Positions 1 to 7,051 of a stretch of DNA of 8,033 bases are shown here, in pieces. Under the pieces are notes generated by a model that saw only the letters and a list, made by a program, of their open reading frames with translations, was not told where the DNA came from and ran no database searches. The stretch lies in contig CALHID010000208.1 of assembly GCA_938030835.1 (NCBI GenBank), forward strand, positions 1 to 8,033, read 5' to 3'. Positions within the stretch are counted from its first letter, which is position 1; every line of letters starts with the position of its first letter. The stretch is from an uncultured Actinomyces sp. (GTDB lineage: Bacteria; Actinomycetota; Actinomycetes; Actinomycetales; Actinomycetaceae). A program made the position numbers and the translations under genes.

Positions 1-480
1 AACGTTGGAGTCTGCGTGAGAACCACCGTTGAGGATGTTCATCATGGGAACGGGGAGGATGTGAGCGTTGGGGCCGCCCAGGTAACGGTACAGGGGCAGG
101 CCTGCGGACTCAGCTGCAGCCTTTGCAACAGCAAGGGAGACACCGAGAATTGCATTGGCGCCGAGCTTGCCCTTGTTCGGGGTGCCATCCAGCTCGATCA
201 TGATCTCGTCGATACGACGCTGATCAGATGCGTCTTCGTCAATGAGTTCGGGGGCGATGATCTCGTTCACGGCGTCAACGGCGTCTTGAACGCCCTTGCC
301 TTGGTAACGACCCTTGTCGCCGTCACGACGCTCAACGGCCTCGAATGCACCGGTGGATGCACCAGAGGGAACTGCTGCGCGCTCAAAGGTGCCGTCTTCA
401 AGGACGACCTCAACCTCGACGGTGGGGTTACCGCGGGAATCAAGGATCTCACGAGCTCCGATTGCTTCAATGCTTGCCAC
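1..480 (-). CDS. eno: Enolase (phosphopyruvate hydratase), N-terminal part, cut by window edge
   Basis: Enolase interconverts 2-phosphoglycerate and phosphoenolpyruvate in cytoplasmic glycolysis. The first 160 codons are present; the family is usually about 425-430 residues, so the C-terminal barrel with most catalytic residues lies outside the window. Visible hallmarks are the N-terminal AREILDSRGNPTVEVEV stretch (residues 9-25), the mobile-loop motif PSGASTG (38-44), the LGANAILGVSLA helix (about 119-130) and NGGSHADSNV at 151-160, in which His155 matches the conserved substrate-region histidine. The start is GTG (478-480), chosen because the protein aligns from its conserved first residues and a GGAGA ribosome site (487-491) lies 6 nt upstream. 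It follows the lipoprotein gene in the same direction but is separated by a hairpin and has room for its own promoter. The identification is secure. Confidence 0.97.
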   Translation of the reverse strand, partial: MASIEAIGAREILDSRGNPTVEVEVVLEDGTFERAAVPSGASTGAFEAVERRDGDKGRYQGKGVQDAVDAVNEIIAPELIDEDASDQRRIDEIMIELDGTPNKGKLGANAILGVSLAVAKAAAESAGLPLYRYLGGPNAHILPVPMMNILNGGSHADSNV

Positions 481-486
481 GTTAAT

Positions 487-491
487 TCTCC
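487..491 (-). promoter_or_regulatory. Ribosome binding site of eno
   Basis: On the minus strand GGAGA lies 6 nt before the GTG codon at 478-480. This supports GTG as the true start; no in-frame ATG nearby has comparable support. Confidence 0.7.
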
Positions 492-518
492 AATCGATTA
501 ACTACGTGACTACTGTCG

Positions 519-547
519 TATCTAACGCTAGTACATTCGGCGCTCAA
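519..547 (-). promoter_or_regulatory. Candidate eno promoter
   Basis: Reading the minus strand, TTGAGC (542-547) matches four of six -35 consensus bases. It is followed after 17 bp by TAGATA (519-524), a weak -10. An overlapping TAGCGT (525-530) fits the loose actinobacterial TANNNT pattern. The site is about 40 bp upstream of the eno start and downstream of the hairpin, which is where a separate promoter for a highly expressed glycolytic gene would be expected. The hexamers are imperfect, so this is a candidate only. Confidence 0.3.
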
Positions 548-638
548 GCAGAACTGCTACACCCGTGCACCACTGCATATTCATGACGCCATCCGTGCGT
601 TATTTGGCGAAAATTAGACATAGGTCCCCATAAATGCC

Positions 639-668
639 GTATCGCCCACCCTCTCGGGTGGGCGATAC
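639..668 (-). terminator. Perfect 13-bp hairpin, likely terminator of the SurA-like lipoprotein gene
   Basis: GTATCGCCCACCC (639-651) and GGGTGGGCGATAC (656-668) are exact inverse complements around a 4-nt TCTC loop. The hairpin begins 34 nt after the lipoprotein stop codon (703-705). On the minus-strand RNA the stem is followed only by GGCAUUUAUGGGG, so the U tract is poor; actinobacterial terminators often lack a strong one. There is no plus-strand gene for it to serve nearby. It probably separates the mfd/lipoprotein transcript from eno. Confidence 0.7.
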
Positions 669-702
669 ATCACATTTAGACGATCGATCAGTCTTAGTCG
701 AG

Positions 703-1278
703 CTACCGCTGCTGCGCTCCGCTATTGGCGCGAATGACATCACCGAAAACACCTTGAGTCAGCGAACCACTCTGCGCATCCAAGGTGCCGTACCGGGGAT
801 TGATTTCAACCTTGGTTGTCTGGATCGTTCTCGCCAATTCCGCATTTGCCTGGGCCAATTGCTGCTGAGACATACCGGAAGAACGCAGCTTCTGCTGGGC
901 GATCGAGTTCTTAATGACGGTCTTCAGAAGGGGGCTAGGATTCGTGATGGGCATGCTCTTCCCACCGCGCTGAACAACTTCTTGTCCCATTTCGGCAAGG
1001 CTGTCAGTGATTTCCTGGTCGGAGACCGTAATGCCGTTCTTTTCTGCAAGCTTGCCGATAGCCAAGTTCTGGTTCAGAGTCGGAAGCAACTGTGAGGCAT
1101 CGACATCTTGGCCAAGCAGCCCACTGAGCTGCTGGCTGGTCAAGCTCACATCGGCTTCACTAATACGCATATCTCCAACGATTGCAGCGGTTCCCGGGTG
1201 AGCAGAGCAAGCTCCAAGTCCCAAACCACACACGGCAAGAAGGATCGCGGCCTTTGATGCGCGCGCACGTGAAACCAT
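703..1278 (-). CDS. Lipoprotein with SurA N-terminal-like chaperone domain
   Basis: A predicted 191-residue membrane-anchored extracytoplasmic lipoprotein. The N-terminus has basic residues (R4, R6, K9), a hydrophobic core (AAILLAVCGLGLG) and a lipobox LGAC with Cys24 as the expected lipidated residue. The mature part opens with AAIVGDMRISEADV, which resembles the start of SurA_N domains, and continues with predicted helices rich in Gln, Leu and Ala. It ends with the VEINPRYGTLDA motif seen in actinobacterial SurA_N lipoproteins and a low-complexity polar tail. No parvulin-type prolyl isomerase domain follows, so a chaperone or assembly role is more likely than isomerase activity; the function is inferred. 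ATG at 1276-1278 is preferred over an in-frame ATG 24 nt upstream because GGAGGA (1286-1291) is 7 nt from it. It sits 54 bp behind mfd and ahead of eno, the place lpqU holds (after mazG) in mycobacteria as I recall that order. Confidence 0.8.
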   Translation of the reverse strand: MVSRARASKAAILLAVCGLGLGACSAHPGTAAIVGDMRISEADVSLTSQQLSGLLGQDVDASQLLPTLNQNLAIGKLAEKNGITVSDQEITDSLAEMGQEVVQRGGKSMPITNPSPLLKTVIKNSIAQQKLRSSGMSQQQLAQANAELARTIQTTKVEINPRYGTLDAQSGSLTQGVFGDVIRANSGAQQR

Positions 1279-1285
1279 GAAAATA

Positions 1286-1291
1286 TCCTCC
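1286..1291 (-). promoter_or_regulatory. Ribosome binding site fixing the lipoprotein start
   Basis: GGAGGA on the minus strand lies 7 nt before the ATG at 1276-1278. It would fall inside the coding region if the upstream ATG (1300-1302) were used, so it decides the start and gives a normal-length signal peptide. Confidence 0.75.
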
Positions 1292-1317
1292 GGTTCATTC
1301 ACTTCGTAGTCAGTGCC

Positions 1318-1345
1318 AGTGTAGCGCTCTCATCAGCGCGTTGAA
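1318..1345 (-). promoter_or_regulatory. Weak candidate promoter for the lipoprotein gene
   Basis: Minus-strand TACACT (1318-1323) fits the TANNNT -10 pattern. It is preceded at 16 bp by TTCAAC (1340-1345), a poor -35 that lies in the last codons of mfd. The start codon is about 40 nt downstream. The spacer contains a small 5-bp GCGCT/AGCGC inverted repeat over the mfd stop codon. It could give the lipoprotein expression independent of mfd, but read-through from mfd would explain expression equally well. Confidence 0.22.
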
Positions 1346-4300
1346 GCCACGGTCGGATTCAGAACCTTTGTCAGAAGGTTCTCGATCCATTCGAGCAAGG
1401 CATGATCAGTCAAAGGCACTCCCCCAACCCGCGCCGTCATGGGAAGCGGAACCAAAAGCTGGCGAACCGCAGCCTTGACGACACAACCGGGGTACAAGCG
1501 CTTGAGACGCAGCGCCTGAGACTCCTTCAATTCGATCGGGTGAATACGCAGGTACTTACCCTGAGTGGCAACTTCGTCGATTCCGATCTGTCGCAGAAGA
1601 GCACGCAGACGCGCAATTTCGAAAAGTAAATCCACCTGAGGTGGGATGGGACCATAGCGGTCTGTAATTTCGTCGCGCAGATCTTTTTCCTGCTCACTGT
1701 TTTCCACCGCGGCGATCTTGCCGTAGACCTCCAAACGCAAGCGTTCTGCGGAAATATAGCTTTCGGGAATATGTGCATCAACGGTCACGTCTAGGCGCAG
1801 ATCCTTCTTCTCTTCCTTGCGCTGGCCCTTGAAAGCCGCTACCGCATCGGCAACCATCCGGACGTAAAGGTCAAAGCCCACGCCTTCGATGTGTCCGGAT
1901 TGCGCGCCTCCCAGAAGATTACCGGCGCCTCGGATCTCAAGATCACGCTGCGCAACGGCAAGACCCGCCCCCAGATCAGCGTTCTGGGCGATCGTCTGCA
2001 ACCTCTCATGGGCGGTTTCTGAAAGCGGACGGTCCGAGGGATAGAAGAAGTACGCATAAGCGCGCTCACGGCCTCGGCCCACACGCCCACGCAACTGGTG
2101 CAATTGGGACAGGCCGAAGGTATCTGCGCGGTCAACGATCAACGTATTTGCGTTGGAAATATCCAGACCGGTTTCCACGATGGTCGTGCACACCAGGACA
2201 TCAAAATCGTGGTTCCAGAAATCAACGATGACGCTTTCCAATTGATGTTCGTTGAGCTTTCCGTGGGCCACTCTAATTCGCGCCTCGGGAACAAGCTCTT
2301 GAATATGTGCTGCGACCGAAGAAATTGAATCCACTCGGTTGTGCACGTAGAAAACCTGCCCATCGCGCAGGAGTTCCCTGCGAATCGCCGCGCTCACCTG
2401 CGCATCGGTGTGGGCACCCACAAAGGTAAGGACAGGCTGTCGTTCTTCGGGAGGAGTCTGGAGGATCGACATTTCACGAATACCCGAAACCGCCATCTCC
2501 AATGTTCTGGGAATAGGCGTTGCCGACATCGAGAGAACGTCAACATCCGCGCGCAGCGCCTTGAGCGTTTCCTTGTGTTCAACGCCAAAACGCTGTTCCT
2601 CGTCAATGATGACCAGACCCAAGTCCTTGAAAGCAACGGCACCGCTGAGCAGCGAGTGGGTACCAATCACCAGGTCCACTCCTCCCGAGGCCAAGCCTTC
2701 CTTGACTTTCTCTGCTTCCTTCGGCGTTGAGAAGCGCGAGAGAGTACCGATCGTCACCGGGAATCCCGCGTAACGCTCCGCAAAGGTTTCCGCGTGCTGT
2801 TGAACCAGAAGGGTCGTTGGAACCAATAGCGCGACCTGTTTGCCGTCTTGAATCGCCTTAAAAGCCGCGCGCACTGCAATTTCGGTCTTTCCGTAGCCAA
2901 CATCGCCCGTCAGCAGACGGTCCATGGGCATCGGTTTTTCCATATCCGCCTTGACCTCGTCGATGGTGACCAGCTGATCGGGAGTCTCGACGTAGGGGAA
3001 GGAATCTTCCAATTCGCGTTGCCAGGGGGTATCTGGACCGAAGGCATGACCCTTCGTCGCCTGACGGACGGCGTACAAACGGATGAGCTCTTGCGCGATT
3101 TCCTTAACAGCTTTGCGCGCCTTAGCCTTTGTTTTCTCCCAGTCGGCACCGCCCATCTTGGTCAGTGCGGGCTGATCAGACCCAGTGTATTTCGAGATCT
3201 GATCCAGGCTATCTGTGGGGATGAATAGCCGGTCTCCGGGCTGGCCGCGTTTCGAGGGAGCGTATTCCAAGACCAGGTAGTCCCTGGTCACCTGGCCATC
3301 ACCGCGTCCAACGGTTCGGGACACCAATTCAATGAAGCGCCCAATGCCATGCTGGTCATGGACGATGTAGTCCCCCGGATGCAGGCTGAGCGGGTCAACT
3401 CCCTTGCGTCGCCTCGAGGGCATCTTGCGCATATCGCGCGTCGTTGCACCAACCCGCCCGGAAAGATCCGACTCAGAGATGATCGCCAGTTTCAGATCCG
3501 GAGCAACAAACCCCTTCGTGCGGGGAGCTGCCACAACATCAAGAACCGATGAATCCTGCGTGGGATCGATTTCTTGAACAATTCGGCTTCCGATTCCCGC
3601 ATCGGTCGCAATCGAATACAGACGCCGGGCCGGACCTTCGCCTTCTGCCGCAAGGATGAGCGTCCATCCGCTGCGAATGAGCGTTCGGATATCCTCAAGT
3701 GCGCGAGTGTAGTCCCCTCGGTAGGGGCGAACATCGCGCGCACCAAGCGCCACCAAGGTATCCGAAACGATGACCGAGTGCGCTTCCTTTTTGAGCAGCG
3801 CTCCCGATGCGACATCGTTTTCTGCCTCATCCCCGAGGCCGTGGGAATTCTTGGCCATGGCCTCGGCAAGTTCAGCGGGGGGAAGCGCCGTCAGTTCCCA
3901 CCACGGGCGCCCCTGCGCTCCCCAAATTTCCTCGAGGGGAATGAAGGAGGCGTCTCCCGCCTCGAGAGGGACTGCTCCCCCACCTGCGGCCTGTGACCAT
4001 GCGGCAGAGAGAAATTCTTCGGTTGTCGCGACCAAGTCCGCACCGCGAGCGCGAATACGTTCGGGATCAATTGCGACAAAGAGTCCACCCGCGGGGATCA
4101 GGTCAAGGAAGGAATCCATTCCACCGACAAGGATTGGCGCCAAAGATTCGAGGCCGGGAGCCGCGATCCCTTGAGAAGCGAGCTCGAGAATCTCTGCGGC
4201 GCCGGGCAGAAGATCCATCTCACTGCGGGCCTTTGCACGAACTTGCGGCGTCAGCAGTAATTCGCGGCAGGCAACCGCCCAGACACCAGAGTCGACCACT

Positions 4301-4965
4301 CCCAATGTTCGTTGATCTGACAGGGAGAAGGCGCGAATTTCATCAACTTCGTCCCCCCACAATTCGATACGCAGGGGGTGTGCTTCCTGGGGCGGGAAAA
4401 CATCGAGAATGCCACCGCGAACCGAGAATTGTCCGCGCTGCTCCACCATATCGACGCGTGTATAACCCAGGTTTTCAAGCTCCCGGGCAAGATTGGGCAA
4501 ATCGACAATGTCCCCAGCCTTGACACGTACGGGAGCGCGATCCGCGATCCCGTGAATGATGGGCTGCATGAGAGCGCGAACGGGGATGACAACGACATTC
4601 AGCGCCCCGGCATGTTCATCTCCCGATTGCGGGTGGATCAGACGACGGAGGACGGCAATTCTTTGCGCCATGGTGTCAACCTGCGGCGACAAACGTTCGT
4701 GAGGCAGCGTTTCCCATGAGGGAAAAACCTCGACGTCTTCAACCCATGCGCGCAGAGCGCTTGCGGTTTCTTCTGCTTCACGTCCCGTAGGTACAACGAC
4801 GTAAATTGTCTTATCCCGGCGTTGAGCCATTGATGCGATCAGAGGAATGCGTGCACCCGCAGGAGCAACAACACATCCTGATTCACCGTGATCGATGGAT
4901 TCAAGGACGCGATGAAGCGCCTCATCCTGAGCAAAGACGGGAAGAAGAGCAGAAAACTGTGGCAC
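1333..4965 (-). CDS. mfd: Transcription-repair coupling factor Mfd
   Basis: Mfd is a DNA translocase that binds the upstream face of stalled RNA polymerase, pushes it off and recruits UvrA. The 1210 residues compare with about 1150 in E. coli. The UvrB-like N-terminal module (about 1-340) contains TLPHERLSPQVDTMAQR (86-102) and VEQRGQFSVRGGILDVFP (174-191); its Walker A region is degenerate (APAGARIP, 34-41), as expected for Mfd. The polymerase-interacting, CarD-like domain is about 527-595 (GDYIVHDQHGIGRFIEL). The translocase core has Walker A GDVGYGKTE (687-695), DEEQ (788-791), SATPIPRTL (814-822) and QLRGRVGRG (957-965), followed by the TRG region (about 985-1036). The C-terminal UvrA-masking domain begins near 1060 and contains AERLRLEVYGKIA and DRYGPIP. 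The GTG start (4963-4965) touches the pth TAA stop. AGGGAG (4971-4976) lies 5 nt upstream, inside pth. All key motifs are intact. Confidence 0.98.
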   Translation of the reverse strand: MPQFSALLPVFAQDEALHRVLESIDHGESGCVVAPAGARIPLIASMAQRRDKTIYVVVPTGREAEETASALRAWVEDVEVFPSWETLPHERLSPQVDTMAQRIAVLRRLIHPQSGDEHAGALNVVVIPVRALMQPIIHGIADRAPVRVKAGDIVDLPNLARELENLGYTRVDMVEQRGQFSVRGGILDVFPPQEAHPLRIELWGDEVDEIRAFSLSDQRTLGVVDSGVWAVACRELLLTPQVRAKARSEMDLLPGAAEILELASQGIAAPGLESLAPILVGGMDSFLDLIPAGGLFVAIDPERIRARGADLVATTEEFLSAAWSQAAGGGAVPLEAGDASFIPLEEIWGAQGRPWWELTALPPAELAEAMAKNSHGLGDEAENDVASGALLKKEAHSVIVSDTLVALGARDVRPYRGDYTRALEDIRTLIRSGWTLILAAEGEGPARRLYSIATDAGIGSRIVQEIDPTQDSSVLDVVAAPRTKGFVAPDLKLAIISESDLSGRVGATTRDMRKMPSRRRKGVDPLSLHPGDYIVHDQHGIGRFIELVSRTVGRGDGQVTRDYLVLEYAPSKRGQPGDRLFIPTDSLDQISKYTGSDQPALTKMGGADWEKTKAKARKAVKEIAQELIRLYAVRQATKGHAFGPDTPWQRELEDSFPYVETPDQLVTIDEVKADMEKPMPMDRLLTGDVGYGKTEIAVRAAFKAIQDGKQVALLVPTTLLVQQHAETFAERYAGFPVTIGTLSRFSTPKEAEKVKEGLASGGVDLVIGTHSLLSGAVAFKDLGLVIIDEEQRFGVEHKETLKALRADVDVLSMSATPIPRTLEMAVSGIREMSILQTPPEERQPVLTFVGAHTDAQVSAAIRRELLRDGQVFYVHNRVDSISSVAAHIQELVPEARIRVAHGKLNEHQLESVIVDFWNHDFDVLVCTTIVETGLDISNANTLIVDRADTFGLSQLHQLRGRVGRGRERAYAYFFYPSDRPLSETAHERLQTIAQNADLGAGLAVAQRDLEIRGAGNLLGGAQSGHIEGVGFDLYVRMVADAVAAFKGQRKEEKKDLRLDVTVDAHIPESYISAERLRLEVYGKIAAVENSEQEKDLRDEITDRYGPIPPQVDLLFEIARLRALLRQIGIDEVATQGKYLRIHPIELKESQALRLKRLYPGCVVKAAVRQLLVPLPMTARVGGVPLTDHALLEWIENLLTKVLNPTVASTR

Positions 4966-4976
4966 TTAGGCTCCCT
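4963..4976 (-). promoter_or_regulatory. pth-mfd junction with ribosome site inside pth
   Basis: The pth stop TAA (4966-4968) is followed with no spacer by the mfd GTG start (4963-4965). The mfd ribosome site AGGGAG (4971-4976) lies in the last pth codons. This arrangement is typical of translational coupling and shows that mfd is expressed from the pth transcript. Confidence 0.8.
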
Positions 4977-5574
4977 GACGCGTGTGCAGGCGCTGCTGCG
5001 CCTCACTGAAACTGGTGGTCACAATATCTTCGACGACATCGGCGGCCTGGGCGATGGTGACGGCGAGGTCATCAAGTTCGCTGCTATTCATTCGCGCTAA
5101 GACGTAGTCGGCTGGGTTCATGCGTCCCGGCGGACGTCCAATCCCGATACGTAGGCGGTTGTAGTCTTTTGTCCCCAGTACCTGGGAGATCGACTTCAAG
5201 CCGTTGTGCCCGCCTTCACCACCACCGGTCTTCAAACGCAATGAGCCAGCGGGAAGGTCCAGATCATCATGAACGACCAAAAGATGCGAGGGATCAACAT
5301 TCATGAACTTTGCAAGGCGCCCAATGGGTCCGCCAGAGGTGTTCATGTAGGAATCGCTGGTTGCGACAATAACGCGGGGACCGGGGATCCCTCCGGGGAG
5401 CATTCCCAGCCGAATATCCGCACAGTGGGTTCCCGAGCGGTGCGAACTGAGCTGCACTCCCGCATTGTGGGCAAGAAGATCGATGAGCATATGGCCGACA
5501 TTGTGACGGGTATTGGCGTACTGCGCGCCAGGGTTACCCAGGCCGACAACCATCCAGGGATCCGTTGAAGTCAT
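4966..5574 (-). CDS. pth: Peptidyl-tRNA hydrolase
   Basis: Pth cleaves the ester bond of peptidyl-tRNAs that drop off ribosomes, freeing tRNA in the cytoplasm. The 202 residues are a normal length. Conserved features are VVGLGNPG (9-16) with Asn14, TRHNVG with the catalytic His24, SYMNTSG with Met77/Asn78, HDDLDLP with Asp103, and GGGEGGHNGLKS with Asn124. These correspond to E. coli Asn10, His20, Met67, Asp93 and Asn114. RIGIGRP follows, then the C-terminal helix. The ATG at 5572-5574 has no good ribosome site at normal spacing: the purine-rich GGAAGGGGG is about 15 nt away and lies in a hairpin arm. An internal ATG at Met8 (5551-5553) would still keep all catalytic residues, so the exact start is uncertain. 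It is directly upstream of mfd; galK is 80 bp upstream in the same direction. Confidence 0.96.
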   Translation of the reverse strand: MTSTDPWMVVGLGNPGAQYANTRHNVGHMLIDLLAHNAGVQLSSHRSGTHCADIRLGMLPGGIPGPRVIVATSDSYMNTSGGPIGRLAKFMNVDPSHLLVVHDDLDLPAGSLRLKTGGGEGGHNGLKSISQVLGTKDYNRLRIGIGRPPGRMNPADYVLARMNSSELDDLAVTIAQAADVVEDIVTTSFSEAQQRLHTRQGA

Positions 5575-5582
5575 AGAACGAT

Positions 5583-5628
5583 TGTGCCACCCCCTTCCTG
5601 CATCTGCGTCCAGGAAAGAGGTGGCACA
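5583..5628 (-). terminator. Long hairpin between galK and pth; galK terminator and/or pth leader structure
   Basis: The arms 5583-5600 and 5611-5628 pair over 18 bp around a 10-nt loop. As plus-strand RNA the stem has two C-A mismatches; as minus-strand RNA these become G-U pairs, so the complete stem forms only in the transcript that reads galK then pth. The structure starts about 27 nt after the galK stop and ends 8 nt before the pth ATG. There is no real U tract (AUCGUUCU follows), which leaves two readings open: a terminator of galK, or a leader hairpin acting on pth translation. The structure is clear; its function is inferred. Confidence 0.65.
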
Positions 5629-5654
5629 CCTCGCTCATGCGTCAGTCAGAGGAA

Positions 5655-6893
5655 TCAGAGTTTGCCTGCCGGAGCGGAAGGTACAGCAACAATGAACGCC
5701 GGTGCGTCCAATCCGCGTTCGCTATAAGCCTGCGCAACTGCCTGCGCGGTTTCCTCCAGGCGCTCGCGGTCAACAAGCGCGATTGCACTTCCACCAAAGC
5801 CGCCACCGGTCATTCGCGCCCCATAGGCTCCGGCCGCCCGCGCAGCATCGACTGCAACGTCGAGCTCTAGGCACGACACTTCGTAGTCATCGCGCAGTGA
5901 GTCATGCGAATCATTCATGAGAGCGCCCACGACTTTAAGGCGATCCCCCTCAAGCGGCCCCTCCTTCAGAAGCTCAACAAGGGCACGGGTGCGCGCAATT
6001 TCAGAAACAACGTGACGCATACGCTTGATCAAGCGTTCCTCGCTCAACGCTTGAGTCGCAGCCTCGAGGTCCTCGACGTCAACAAGCTGATCGACACCCA
6101 ATTGGCGTGCGGCCTCTTCACAATCGGCGCGACGCTGACCGTACTGTCCGTCTGCGAGGGAATGAGCAGCACGGGTATCAATAACCAGTAAAGCAAGCCC
6201 TTGCGATTCCAGATCGAAGGGAATGTGCTCAACGCTCATATCCCGGCAATCCAGCGCCAGCGCGTGTCCGCTTAGGCAACGCAGTGAAGCAGTCTGGTCC
6301 AGACCGCCGGTGTTCGCTCCTGCGATCTGGTTTTCTGCCATTCGAGCACACTCAACAAGGATTGCTCGACCGGCATCATTGGGCTGGCTCACGCTTCCGG
6401 CCAGACCCAGCCCCTCGGCCTCGTCAATCGCGACAGCCATCGCACACTCAAGTGCAGCCGAGGATGAAAGCCCACCACCGCGGGGCACGCAGGAGTAGAG
6501 CGCAGCGTCGAAACCACGAAGCGGACCGTAGCCCGATTTCTCAAGGGCCCAGGCAACACCAGAAAGATACGCGGCCCAGCCACTTACTTCGCCCTCGCAG
6601 CCGCGCGGAGCAATGAGGTCGAGGTCTAACTCATCCACGGCCTCGCGAGTCTGGGGCGAGACCAAGCGCAGCAAACGGTCTTCGCGGGGAGCATAGGCGA
6701 TGAATGCCCGATGCGGCAGTGCGATTGGCAGGCAGGGACCACCGTTGTAGTCGACGTGCTCGCCAATAACATTGACACGTCCAGGAGCAGACCAGACATC
6801 TTGGGGCTGGTAGCCAAAAGTTTCTTCAAAGAGCTGAGCAGCTAGTTTGCGTCCTTCTTCGGCGCTTAAAGCCGCTGACCATGACAGTTCCAC
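5655..6893 (-). CDS. galK: Galactokinase
   Basis: GalK phosphorylates alpha-D-galactose at C1 with ATP, the first committed step of the Leloir pathway in the cytoplasm. It belongs to the GHMP kinase superfamily. Numbering from GTG at 6899, the galactokinase signature GRVNVIGEHVDYNGG is at 40-54, the phosphate-binding motif PRGGGLSSSAALE at 139-151, the catalytic-base region NTGGLDQ with Asp201 at 196-202, and motif 3 MTGGGFGGSA at 363-372. Arg41 is the expected partner of Asp201. I chose the second of two in-frame GTG codons (6891-6893, 412 residues) because AGGAAG (6901-6906) is 7 nt from it but only 1 nt from the GTG at 6897-6899. No galT, galE, galactose transporter or regulator is visible. 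It is transcribed away from the 2H phosphoesterase gene and towards pth. Confidence 0.96.
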   Translation of the reverse strand: MELSWSAALSAEEGRKLAAQLFEETFGYQPQDVWSAPGRVNVIGEHVDYNGGPCLPIALPHRAFIAYAPREDRLLRLVSPQTREAVDELDLDLIAPRGCEGEVSGWAAYLSGVAWALEKSGYGPLRGFDAALYSCVPRGGGLSSSAALECAMAVAIDEAEGLGLAGSVSQPNDAGRAILVECARMAENQIAGANTGGLDQTASLRCLSGHALALDCRDMSVEHIPFDLESQGLALLVIDTRAAHSLADGQYGQRRADCEEAARQLGVDQLVDVEDLEAATQALSEERLIKRMRHVVSEIARTRALVELLKEGPLEGDRLKVVGALMNDSHDSLRDDYEVSCLELDVAVDAARAAGAYGARMTGGGFGGSAIALVDRERLEETAQAVAQAYSERGLDAPAFIVAVPSAPAGKL

Positions 6894-6900
6894 GTGCACA

Positions 6901-6906
6901 CTTCCT
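6901..6906 (-). promoter_or_regulatory. Ribosome binding site deciding the galK start
   Basis: AGGAAG on the minus strand is 7 nt from GTG at 6891-6893. The sequence GTGCACGTG offers two in-frame GTG codons; only the second has normal spacing. Confidence 0.65.
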
Positions 6907-7051
6907 TGGGTGTTTCAAACTCGTACACTACCGATAAGCCTAGCCTATTCAGGCAGTTCCCTACGCAACGATCTTTGCTAGCTCAATGTGCCTTGAGCCC
7001 CTGCGTCCATGTACCATGAGCAGGTTCCTATTCCCCATTTCAGGTAGTTCA
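6907..7051. other. Divergent intergenic region between galK and the 2H phosphoesterase gene
   Basis: This region must carry promoters for both galK (minus) and the 2H gene (plus), but I cannot pick out a convincing -35/-10 pair in either direction. It contains a short odd-centred palindrome, GTTTCAAAC (6912-6920), just upstream of the galK ribosome site, and an AGGCT-type tandem repeat (minus strand, around 6937-6948). In-frame ATGs for the 2H gene occur at 6986 and 7016 without ribosome sites, so I treat them as non-coding. Confidence 0.4.

Noticed and set aside
634..1095. 153-codon plus-strand open frame over the lipoprotein gene
   Set aside because: It is antisense to a gene with a signal peptide, lipobox and good ribosome site. 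Its own sequence resembles no family and it starts inside the terminator hairpin.
1324..1339. GCGCT/AGCGC inverted repeat at the mfd stop codon as a terminator
   Set aside because: Only a 5-bp stem with a 6-nt loop and no U tract; too weak to terminate mfd transcription.
3993..4523. 176-codon plus-strand open frame inside mfd
   Set aside because: Fully antisense to intact mfd, rich in Arg and Pro as expected of a shadow frame in GC-rich DNA, with no ribosome site or recognisable domain.
7008..7018. CATG-TAC-CATG interrupted palindrome in the galK/2H gap
   Set aside because: Made of two copies of a 4-bp palindrome only; too short to support an operator.
6986..7051. 22-codon N-terminal extension of the 2H phosphoesterase
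   Set aside because: The ATGs at 6986 and 7016 lack ribosome sites, and the extension is not needed for the fold. ATG at 7052 has AGG at 7-nt spacing. It remains possible but less likely.
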